Part shown: one piece after another, positions 15,491 to 23,400 of the stretch
Position numbering within the stretch: the stretch's first letter is position 1
How the letters are laid out: every line of letters begins with the position of its first letter
Assembly (NCBI RefSeq): GCF_009688945.1
Contig: NZ_AP021874.1
Span: 372,001 to 436,000 of the forward strand
DNA length: 64,000 bases
DNA from: Desulfosarcina alkanivorans
GTDB taxonomy: Bacteria; Desulfobacterota; Desulfobacteria; Desulfobacterales; Desulfosarcinaceae
Direction of reading: 5' to 3'
Notes under the pieces: model-generated
What the model was told of the DNA's origin: nothing
Databases searched by the model: none
What the model saw: only the letters and a program-made list of their open reading frames with translations
Made by a program: the position numbers and the translations under genes

Positions 15491-15836
15491 CTTGCAGGCC
15501 CTCCAGACGGCTCTTGAGCGCGTCGATCACCGTGCGGCGTTTTTCGGTTTCCATGTAGCCCTTGAGGGTCTCCGGATTGGCCTCCTCGTTGACCTTGGAA
15601 ATCGCGTCGGTGGCGGAGAGCTTGCTCAGGTCCACCGGTTCCGCGTCCTGGTCTGGCTCTGGAGGGGCGAGCGGTTCCTGCTTCGGTTTGTCGGCCATGG
15701 CCAGGCGGCCGTTCTTGAGCGCCGCCTGGATCTGCTTGGTGAGGCGTTCCACCTCGACTACCTGGCCGGGCTTGAGTTTCAGCCCGGCGTCGGGGATCAC
15801 CAGAACGCCGGGACGGATGTTCTTGATTCGATTCAT
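15477..15836 (-). CDS. Small phage protein after the major capsid gene
   Basis: The 119-residue protein has an N-terminal beta segment (VLVIPDAGLKLKPGQVVEVERLTKQIQAALKNGRL) resembling the small head fibre/DUF-type proteins that follow capsid genes. A Pro/Glu-rich linker and a helical C-terminal part (NPETLKGYMETEKRRTVIDALKSRL) follow. GGGAGG lies upstream of the ATG at 15836. A head-vertex or joining role is possible, but no family is confirmed. Confidence 0.62.
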   Translation of the reverse strand: MNRIKNIRPGVLVIPDAGLKLKPGQVVEVERLTKQIQAALKNGRLAMADKPKQEPLAPPEPDQDAEPVDLSKLSATDAISKVNEEANPETLKGYMETEKRRTVIDALKSRLEGLQGAAE

Positions 15837-15854
15837 TTCACGTCACCTCCCGGA

Positions 15855-16718
15855 TTACGGAACCAGTTTGACCTTGGCCATGATGTCAGGGCGGGTAATG
15901 CCCTGGCCGATTTCGGACCACACCAGCCAGCCGGTCTTGAAGCGAGTTTTCTGATCGATGGACTCCGTCTTCAGGTTTTCGCGCACCGGCATCTTTCCGA
16001 CCTCTTCATCCGGGACGATGATGATCTCGTCCAGCGGCATGGAGGCGGTCAGCAGAATGCCGCCGGTTCCGTAGTTCTTGATGACACCCTTCTGGCGCAG
16101 CTCGAGCTTGGTCTGGGGATCGAGGTTCCAGCCGCGCATGTCGTTGAACCGGCGGCCGCGCATGACGATGTACTTCACCGACAGCTCCAGGTCCTCGATG
16201 ATCGAGATGGCCTCGTTCAGCGCCTCTTCGGTGAGCAGGTCGCCGGTGACCTCGATGGTGTTGGTCGCCGGGATGGCCGAGGAGAGCACCGAGATGGTGC
16301 GGCGGTCCATCTCCTTGCGGATAGCGTCGGCGGCGCTGGTCTGGATGTCCATCAGCGTGCCGATGTTGCCGTTCTTGAGGACGGACACGTCCACCATCGG
16401 ATTGGAGTGGATGCGATTGGTTGGGAACTCGACTTCGTCCTTGCCCACCTCCTGCTCCTGGGCGTCGCCGTCCTTGCTGATCCAGTGGGCCTTGACGGTC
16501 GGTTTCTTCTGGTAAACCGGACGTTCGCCCTTGGGCAGCGTGTGCTTGGTGAGCAGCAGCGAGGAGATCTCCTTGCGCTTGATCTCCTGTTCGATGGGCG
16601 CGGCAATGGCGGCGGCAAGCGCCCGCATGCCTTCGGGCGACTCGAGAGCCTCGCTCATGAGCCGCGCCATGGTTTCCATGTATTCCTGGGAGTGGATCTT
16701 CAACTGATTGGTTTTCAT
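15855..16718 (-). CDS. Major capsid protein (HK97-fold)
   Basis: At 287 residues, with a helical N-arm (QEYMETMARLMSEALESPEGMRALAAAIAAPIEQEIKRKEI), an extended loop, a spine-like helix (EEALNEAISIIEDLELSVKYIVMRGRRFNDMRGW) and a C-terminal A-domain-like region with KTRFKTGWLVWSEIGQGITRPDIMAKVKL, this looks like the short class of HK97-fold major capsid proteins. It follows the decoration protein and protease/scaffold genes, as expected. AAGGAG precedes the ATG. There is no obvious cleaved delta domain, since scaffold function is on the upstream fusion protein. Confidence 0.85.
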   Translation of the reverse strand: MKTNQLKIHSQEYMETMARLMSEALESPEGMRALAAAIAAPIEQEIKRKEISSLLLTKHTLPKGERPVYQKKPTVKAHWISKDGDAQEQEVGKDEVEFPTNRIHSNPMVDVSVLKNGNIGTLMDIQTSAADAIRKEMDRRTISVLSSAIPATNTIEVTGDLLTEEALNEAISIIEDLELSVKYIVMRGRRFNDMRGWNLDPQTKLELRQKGVIKNYGTGGILLTASMPLDEIIIVPDEEVGKMPVRENLKTESIDQKTRFKTGWLVWSEIGQGITRPDIMAKVKLVP

Positions 16719-16736
16719 GTGCGTTGGCTCCTTGGG

Positions 16737-17099
16737 TTAGACGAGCAGGCGGAATTTGAGGACGCCGCTCTGTACGGAAATGGCGTGGGCGACGACGTGC
16801 TCTCCGGCCGCGACGCCGTTGGTCAGCCGACCGCTCGCCGAAACTTTCAGGTCGTCTCCGGCGACGACGGTCCCTTCGAAGGCGTCAGTCTCGTAAACGC
16901 CGCCGTCGCAGTAGATGCCGGGCATTTCGCCACCGGCGTAATCCTTGATCAGGATGCCGAAGGAGCGCTTGGTGGGATCGGTGTTGACGGCGAACAGGTC
17001 GTCTCCGACCACGCGGACCGCCTGGCCCAGCTGGCCGTCGCCCTGGATGTGGCCGTCGCCATAGGCGAGGCTGCGGTGACACGGATTGATGAATGACAT
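16737..17099 (-). CDS. Capsid decoration / stabilising protein candidate
   Basis: The 120-residue protein is Gly-rich and all-beta (RVVGDDLFAVNTDPTKRSFGILIKDYAGGEMPGIYCDGGVYETDAFEGTVVAGDDLKVSASGRLTN), resembling DUF2190/gpD-like capsid stabilisers, which often have paired beta-barrel repeats of this kind. It is encoded between the protease-scaffold fusion and the major capsid gene, the canonical place for a decoration protein. GGAGG precedes the ATG at 17099. Confidence 0.72.
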   Translation of the reverse strand: MSFINPCHRSLAYGDGHIQGDGQLGQAVRVVGDDLFAVNTDPTKRSFGILIKDYAGGEMPGIYCDGGVYETDAFEGTVVAGDDLKVSASGRLTNGVAAGEHVVAHAISVQSGVLKFRLLV

Positions 17100-17111
17100 G
17101 GTGTTTCCTCC

Positions 17112-19508
17112 TTATGCGTTGATTTGCGAGTGTTCGGGAGAGTCCTCGCCGACACGGTTGCGGTAAGCGGCCATGAACCCGTCGCGCAGACGGTCCTCGA
17201 GGGACACCTTGCGGTCGTCCACATCGTGGGGCCGGACACCGGCGTCGCTGCGCAGCGGGGTTTCCGTCGATGCCTTGGCGGCGGGCTTGCCGCCCTGGTC
17301 GCTGTCAGCGGGTTTCTCTTCCTTGTCCTTGTCCGCCTTGGCCGACTTGGGCAGGCGCTCATAAGCGGCTTCGGTGGCGGCGAAGGCTTCGTCGGACAGT
17401 TCAGCCAGGCGTTTCAGCTCGGCTTCCCGGTCCTCATCGGACGCAAAGGAGAGCCCCTGCTTCTCCAGACGGGTGAGCAGCTTCTTGGCCCTGGAGCGGC
17501 AGGCGGCCGCCTTTTGTTCGGCTTCCAGTTCCTGGACTCGTTTCTGCAGCTCGGCCACCTGGGCCTTGAGCTGCCGGTTTTCCTTTTCCAGGTCGGTAAC
17601 GCGGGCAGGATCGCCTTCCTGCTGGGCCGGTTTCTTCTTGGCCGCTTCGACGGCCGGTTCATCTGTAGGTTTGGTTTTGTCTTCCATCGTGGAATCTCCT
17701 TCGGGTTGGGATTGGTCGGGCTGGCTCTGAAGGGACGCCACCTGCAGAATCCTGGCGTTCTCGTCCGCGCCTTTGCGGTCGAGCAGTCCCAGTCCGGTGA
17801 AAGTGACGCCGTGCAGAATCTCGAAAACGGGTTGGCCGCCCACATCACGGCCCTTGAATTTGCGCAGGTGGGTGCAGTAGTCGGCCTTGTTCTGGAAGCG
17901 CTTGTGGCAGACCGAGCATTCGCCTTCCTGGTAGTCGCACTCCATGGAGACCTGGGAGATGATCCCGCGCTTCATCAGCTTGTAGGCCAGCCGGGCGGCC
18001 GGGGTGTCGTGGACATACAGCTCGCCGACGCATTCCACGCGGCCGCCGTTGTCGTCCTCCAGGTAGTCGGCGGCGACGATGCCGCCCACGATGTCGTTGA
18101 ACTCCTGCGAATGCTGCAGATCGACCTTCTTGTTCACGGCCGTCATGTGCCGACCGGACAACTCCTCGGCGGTGAAGTGGTCGCCGTTCTTGTTGGTCCC
18201 GGTTCGGCAGAGCACGAAGCTGAACTGGGGGTCGCCCGCCGAACCGACATCCATGGCCTCGGTCGCGAGGCGTTCACCATCGCCCAGCCGGATGTCCACG
18301 GGGATGCTGGTGTGGAAGTTCGCGGCGGCGGCCATCGGAACGGGTTTCTCCTCCCGTTCGGCGCTGGCCTTGGCCCCGGGAGCGCAGACGAACAGACGTT
18401 CTTTGGCGTTGGAAGCCTCGCCGTGCTTGGAGGTGATGGCGTAGTGGTGATCCTTGGACTTCATCCGGCTCTGTTTGCCGAAGGAGCCGATGATCCGCTT
18501 CATCTCCTGCTCGTTGGGATAGGCGTGATCGCGGTAGGAAATCAGCCAGTGCGGAATGTGTTTGGCATTGCCGAGAAAGGTCTGGAAGAATTCGCTGGCG
18601 TTGGCCTTGGTGACGGTCTTGTGGTCGGTCTCGTAATACTTGACCTTGGTGTCGGACTTGATTTCGAGCCCTTCCCAATAGGTCATGAGCCCCTCCACGA
18701 AGTGGTAGGCCCGCTCGTAGTTGGTAGTCGAAAACTCGGTGGCGTAGGGCGGATCGAAGTAGGCCAGATCCGCCTTGGCTTTCGGCAGCAGGTCGTTGAT
18801 GTCCTGCCGGTGGGCCTTGTTCTCCTTGTCGTTGTCGAAGACCAGGGCGTTGATGCGCTGCAGGTTCTTGCGCAGACGATCCTTGAATTCGTCTGGGGTG
18901 TCCTGGCGGCGGCCATAGTCGGTGGACGACGAGAAGTGGCCGAAGCCGCCCTTGCCGCTCATGCAGGTCTTGCCGAGGCCGAAAAGGGCGATGTCTTTCT
19001 TGAAGCCGGAGAGCTTGTCGCAGTTGGCGCGGATGGTGTCGATCAGCGCATGGACGCCCTTGGCGAAGAAGATGCCCTTGAAGTTGTCCTGAACGAAGCT
19101 GCCCGCCTTGGCGTTGTCGGCCAGGAGCGCCTCGATCTCGTCCTCGCTCAGGCGAACCGAGTTGTTCTCGATGATCGCCTTGGCGGCGTGGTGGCAGTAG
19201 CGGAGCCGGTCGTTGGCGATGACCTGGAGGCCCTTGGTCTTGTACATGTAGGCCACGACCGCAGACCCCGAAAAGGCGTCGAGCACGGTGCCAACGCCTT
19301 CCGGGGTATGCTTCCAGATCCAGTCGACGAGCTTCTGCTTACTGCCGATGTAGTTGGTGATGTACTTGGGGCGCTTCTCGGGAGGGAGCTCTTCAGGAGC
19401 GGACTGTTCGGCGGCCTCGGTCCCGAGCGCATCGGGATCGAGAGTCAGCGCCGCATCGGTCTCCAGTAGAAACGCCAGCCTTTCCAGGTCTGTGGCGAAC
19501 AGTTCCAT
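17112..19508 (-). CDS. DNA adenine methyltransferase fused to prohead protease and scaffold
   Basis: The single open frame encodes 798 residues from ATG 19508 (GGAG six bases upstream). Residues ~50-380 form a D12-class N6-adenine methyltransferase: YIGSKQKLVDWIWK, the SAM-binding DAFSGSA motif (77-83) and the catalytic DPPY (252-255). Residues ~400-590 resemble an S78/U35-type prohead protease with a candidate His466 (DLQHSQEF) and Ser521 (ISQVSMEC). A Cys-x2-Cys, Cys-x-His cluster (531, 534, 545, 547) is inserted just after. Residues ~635-670 are a coiled coil followed by a charged tail, as in scaffolds. Such a three-part fusion is unusual. Protease self-cleavage might release the methyltransferase. 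It heads the capsid block, behind a promoter-like element. Confidence 0.85.
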   Translation of the reverse strand: MELFATDLERLAFLLETDAALTLDPDALGTEAAEQSAPEELPPEKRPKYITNYIGSKQKLVDWIWKHTPEGVGTVLDAFSGSAVVAYMYKTKGLQVIANDRLRYCHHAAKAIIENNSVRLSEDEIEALLADNAKAGSFVQDNFKGIFFAKGVHALIDTIRANCDKLSGFKKDIALFGLGKTCMSGKGGFGHFSSSTDYGRRQDTPDEFKDRLRKNLQRINALVFDNDKENKAHRQDINDLLPKAKADLAYFDPPYATEFSTTNYERAYHFVEGLMTYWEGLEIKSDTKVKYYETDHKTVTKANASEFFQTFLGNAKHIPHWLISYRDHAYPNEQEMKRIIGSFGKQSRMKSKDHHYAITSKHGEASNAKERLFVCAPGAKASAEREEKPVPMAAAANFHTSIPVDIRLGDGERLATEAMDVGSAGDPQFSFVLCRTGTNKNGDHFTAEELSGRHMTAVNKKVDLQHSQEFNDIVGGIVAADYLEDDNGGRVECVGELYVHDTPAARLAYKLMKRGIISQVSMECDYQEGECSVCHKRFQNKADYCTHLRKFKGRDVGGQPVFEILHGVTFTGLGLLDRKGADENARILQVASLQSQPDQSQPEGDSTMEDKTKPTDEPAVEAAKKKPAQQEGDPARVTDLEKENRQLKAQVAELQKRVQELEAEQKAAACRSRAKKLLTRLEKQGLSFASDEDREAELKRLAELSDEAFAATEAAYERLPKSAKADKDKEEKPADSDQGGKPAAKASTETPLRSDAGVRPHDVDDRKVSLEDRLRDGFMAAYRNRVGEDSPEHSQINA

Positions 19509-19564
19509 CAACGTCTCCGGTCAGTTTGCTGTGCTCTCCGCGACCTGCGGGGAGCGTTCAGCGG

Positions 19565-19595
19565 TTACTTACCGGAAGCGTCGGCGATGTGTCGG
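19565..19595 (-). promoter_or_regulatory. 31-bp promoter-like element, copy 3
   Basis: The minus strand reads CCGAC-N15-CCGGTAAGTAA in the 100-base gap upstream of the methyltransferase-protease fusion. It ends 57 bases before the ATG at 19508. The 15-base spacer is nearly identical to that of copy 2. Confidence 0.75.
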
Positions 19596-19611
19596 AGGGT
19601 GACGGAGAATT

Positions 19612-19965
19612 TCAGCGGGTGGGGTTCAGCCGGGCCAGAACGGCCTTGCCGCAGGCGTCGAGGGAGGGGTATTCGTCGCTCTCGGTGATCTCGGAAAAGA
19701 CCCCGTCATAGGGGGAGCGGGACAGCCGGTGATATTCGAGAAAATTCGCCGGAAGCGAGGTGGCCTCGGCCTCGACCAGACGGTTGACCACCCAGGCGGC
19801 CTCGTCCTTGCGGTCGGCAAGCCCGTTCGGCCCCCGGTCGAGGTAGTACATCTCCACATCCAGACCGGGACCCGGCCCCTGAACCCAGACGCCCACGGGC
19901 ACGTATTCCGGGACGGTGGCTTGCCGGTCGGCCATTATCGAGTCGATCATATAGCGCAGTTTCAT
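19612..19965 (-). CDS. Unrecognised phage head-region protein
   Basis: The 117-residue protein shows no familiar motif. It is mixed alpha/beta with an aromatic-rich middle (VGVWVQGPGPGLDVEMYYLDRG) and a C-terminal helix (LDACGKAVLARL). ATG 19965 overlaps the preceding stop by four bases. It is encoded between the giant minor head protein and the protease fusion, and is probably expressed with them. No function is proposed. Confidence 0.6.
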   Translation of the reverse strand: MKLRYMIDSIMADRQATVPEYVPVGVWVQGPGPGLDVEMYYLDRGPNGLADRKDEAAWVVNRLVEAEATSLPANFLEYHRLSRSPYDGVFSEITESDEYPSLDACGKAVLARLNPTR

Positions 19966-20474
19966 GACCAGTCCTCCGCGATCCGGAGATGCTCTGCCAG
20001 AAGCTGGGCGTCGATCCGGTGGAATCTTTCGGCGTTTTTTTGTCGGTAGGCGATCCAGCGTTGCCAGTCCGCCGCGAGCTCGGGCTCCGAGACCGGCTCC
20101 ATCATTTCGACATGGTGAATCCGGCCCAGATCGTCGGTCAGCTCGACAATCAGCCAGCCTTCGGCCTCCTTGCCGTCATGTTCGGCCATCAGGGTGTCTT
20201 CGACCCGGACATCGACCACTTTGATGGTGTGGGCGTGCTGGAACCCCTCGTCGTAGCCGAGCGCCTTCCACAACAGCCAGAAATCGGTGCGCAGATGGTT
20301 GCCAGCAGCGTCGAAATGGGGGGCGATCCGGGTGACGGTGAAGCTGTCCACCAGGGTGTCCAGAAAGAGATCCCCGGATTCTCTGACCGTCATGCGGCTG
20401 CCCCGGCTGTTGAACCAGTGCAGCGATTCCTGCAGCCGCCGTTTCTCCTGTTCGATAAAGTCCTTCATGGTCAT
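19962..20474 (-). CDS. Unrecognised phage head-region protein
   Basis: The 170-residue acidic protein has charged helices (KDFIEQEKRRLQESLHWFNSRG, then LAADWQRWIAYRQKNAERFHRIDAQLLAEHL) around a beta core (HTIKVVDVRVEDTLMAEHDGKEAEGWLIVELTDD). No family is recognised. It overlaps the giant head protein gene by four bases (ATGA), so the two are translationally coupled, and their products might interact. An antidote or partner role for the kinase domain of the upstream protein is only a thought. Confidence 0.6.
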   Translation of the reverse strand: MTMKDFIEQEKRRLQESLHWFNSRGSRMTVRESGDLFLDTLVDSFTVTRIAPHFDAAGNHLRTDFWLLWKALGYDEGFQHAHTIKVVDVRVEDTLMAEHDGKEAEGWLIVELTDDLGRIHHVEMMEPVSEPELAADWQRWIAYRQKNAERFHRIDAQLLAEHLRIAEDWS

Positions 20475-23400
20475 TGTTTGCGTTTGCTCCAGCTTTGCGA
20501 GGTATGGACGATATCCTCCACCTTGCGCCCGTCGGGTAGTTTCTTGATGCCGCGCCGGGTGAAACTCTGAATGATCTCCCGGCGTTCGTTCTCACTTCTG
20601 CTCACGATGAACTCGATGTTGTCCAGCAGCGTCACCGAGTATTTGAAGATGGTCTCGTTGCCGTGGCGCTGCGAGAACCGCTTCCAGTCGTCGATGCTGG
20701 CCCCCCGGTTGCGTTGCACGTAGTCGTCGATCACCTTGCCGTAGGCGTCATGGTCGTAGCTGATGGCGTCCATGCGCCGCAGCATCTGTTTCTTGAAGTA
20801 GAGCGCCGGTGAAGCATCGCTGGCCGGTTGCTTCTTGATCCGGGTGAAAAAGTAGCTCGCGCCGCCGGTCTGCATGTCGGCCACCGGAGACATGCCGCCC
20901 GGAGCCACACCCATGCGCATCTTCTCGACCGTGCTGACCATGGCTCCGTTGTTCTCCATGATCGAGTCGATGAAGCCGGTCATGCTCTCGCCGTTGGTCA
21001 GATCATGGACCAGCGAATAGCCTTTCATCTGTTTTTCAAGATCTTCCTCGGTGATATCGAACCGGAACTGGTGCCGGTATCCGCCCTTGGCGTCGCGGTC
21101 CAGAAAACCTGCCTGGTATTCGCCCAGCGGGTTGTATCCGGAAAGCTGGGTGATGTCCTGGACGCCAAATTCCTTTTGCCAATAGCCGCGCAGGGCCTGG
21201 ACCCGCTCGGGGGTGGTGGCGTTGCGGTCGTCGAGAGATTTCTGCAGCCGCTTGTAGTCGGCGCTCTTGTCGGTCTTGCGGATGTAGGCGAGCTTCTCCA
21301 GGTACATCTGTTCGGCGTTTTCCGCCGTGGCCACCCGGGTATCGATCCCGAGCTGTTCGAGCTTTTCCAGCATCGCCTCGACCCGTCCGGGGGTGGTGTC
21401 GCCGTCCAGGATCATTTCCAGCTCGCCTCGCTGAGCGTAAAGGTTAGTGTCAGTCCAAGGCCGATAGCGGACCCGGGTGCCGTCCTCGAAGGTGACGGTG
21501 TACTGGTGCCCGTCCTGCATGCGGGAGTTGTGATTGAACAGCGTCCGGTTGTCGACGTCGTCGGCCTCGACGCTGATGGTGCCGGAACCGATCCTGCGCT
21601 TGGTATGGGTCACCTTGCCGCGTTCCACCCTGAACGGCGGTTTCTCCTTGGGTTTCTGCGTATCGAGCTTGGGCAGATACTGCTCGAAAATGCCGTTGGT
21701 GGCCCGGTCCCAATCGACGGACTCCTCGATCTCCTTGACCCATTTCAGGTAGTGGTCCGCCATCTCCTTGACCTTGGGGTCGGCGCTCTTTTGCAGGGCT
21801 TCCAGTTTCTTGCGCAGGCGCAGGGCCTTGTCGATCTTGGTCCGGTTGTACTTGCCGTCGCCCACGTGGAAATTGACGTTCTTGACGGCGTCCAGAACGG
21901 TCTCGAAGAAGCTGTCTTCGTTTAGCGGTTGCCCCTTTTCTCCGGTGGTGGTCTGCACGTACTTGCGCAGCAGCTCGTCGATGCGGCGGTCGGTGTCCGG
22001 CCGGATCTTCATCTTGATCGCGGTGCGCTTCTTCCCCTTGAAGGTCTCGGTGAAGATCAGCGCGTTCTGATCTTCCACGTCGCCGCTGTCGAAGGGCAGC
22101 GTCTTGCCCTGCCAGCCGAGTTTGCGGGCCTCCTCGACCAGGGCTTCCTCGGCGGAGGAGAGCAGCTTTTTCTTGCCGGTGGCGGCCGTCAGCTTGTCGA
22201 AACGGAAGCCCCGATCCCCCAGCACATCGGCGTAATAAGCCTCGAAGTCCCGTCGAAGATTGTGCTTTCGTTCCAGGGCCAGATCGTAGAAATGCCTCAG
22301 CCCGGCCGGGTCCTTGGCGAACCGGCCCTCGGCGTAGGGGCGCAGCAGATCGAGATAATCCTCGTCGGCGATCTTTTCGACTTCGTGGATGTAGCGAAGC
22401 GTCGCGTTCGGATCGACCCGCACCTTCCCTTCCTTAGCCGTCCGGAATACCTTGTTGTAAAACGGCTCTTCCTCGCCGCACACCCCGTTGGGGTGATAAT
22501 CGAGCGAGAGTTTGTCCTGTCCCAGGAACTTGAAGGCCTGGCCTTTGTCGATGCCGTAGACGCGACCGTCCCGGGCACGGATGAACTGCTTGGAATGTCC
22601 GTCGTGGTTGGCGATCAGCCAGTCGACCACATGCTCGCGCTGGATCTGCTCCAGTTCGATGGTGGTCAGATCCTGGGGCAGGATGTTGCGAAAATCGAAG
22701 TCGTCCCGCAGATCGGTGCGCCATTTCTGGATGGAGCCGGTGCGGCCGTTCAATTGGATGGTGCGCACCTCGATGGAATGGGGGTCGATCAGGCGGCCAA
22801 TCTTGTAGGCTGCTTCCTCTCCGAAGGCGATGAACTCATCGTCCTTGCGGCCAATGGGCTTGAACAGCCATTTGTCGCCGTTTTCGTCGGTCCAGAACTC
22901 CTTTTCATGTGCGCCGCCGACAGCGGCCTTGCCGGTTTTCTTGAATTTTGACGGCAGACCTTTCTGCTGCCACGCTGAATCGACTGTGGCGAACTCCGCG
23001 CCTTTCTTGCCGATCTTGGCCTCGGGCGGCTTGACCGGGCTCGGCTGTGGAGCCGGTTTCGGCGGATCTTTCTTCGGCGTGGCGGGCTTGGCAGGAGCGG
23101 TTTTCTTCTTGCCGCCATGCTTTTCGGCCCATGCGGCGTGCTTGGTGTCGATGCTGGCCTGAACCGCCTTGATTTTCGCCGGGTCGGTCTCGGTGAAGAG
23201 CGTGGTCAGCTCGTCTTTGTTGGCCCACTGCCAATACTGGACCTTGGTCTCCTTGGCGAGCGTCTTGAGCTCTGCCGATTTCAGTTTTCCGACCTGATCC
23301 TGGAAGAGCTGTTTTTTGAGGGCGATTTCCTTGCTGTGGGCCGCAAGCAGTTCCTGGGGCAGATCGGTGCCGCCGGAAACCGCCTGTTCCGCCTTGGCAA

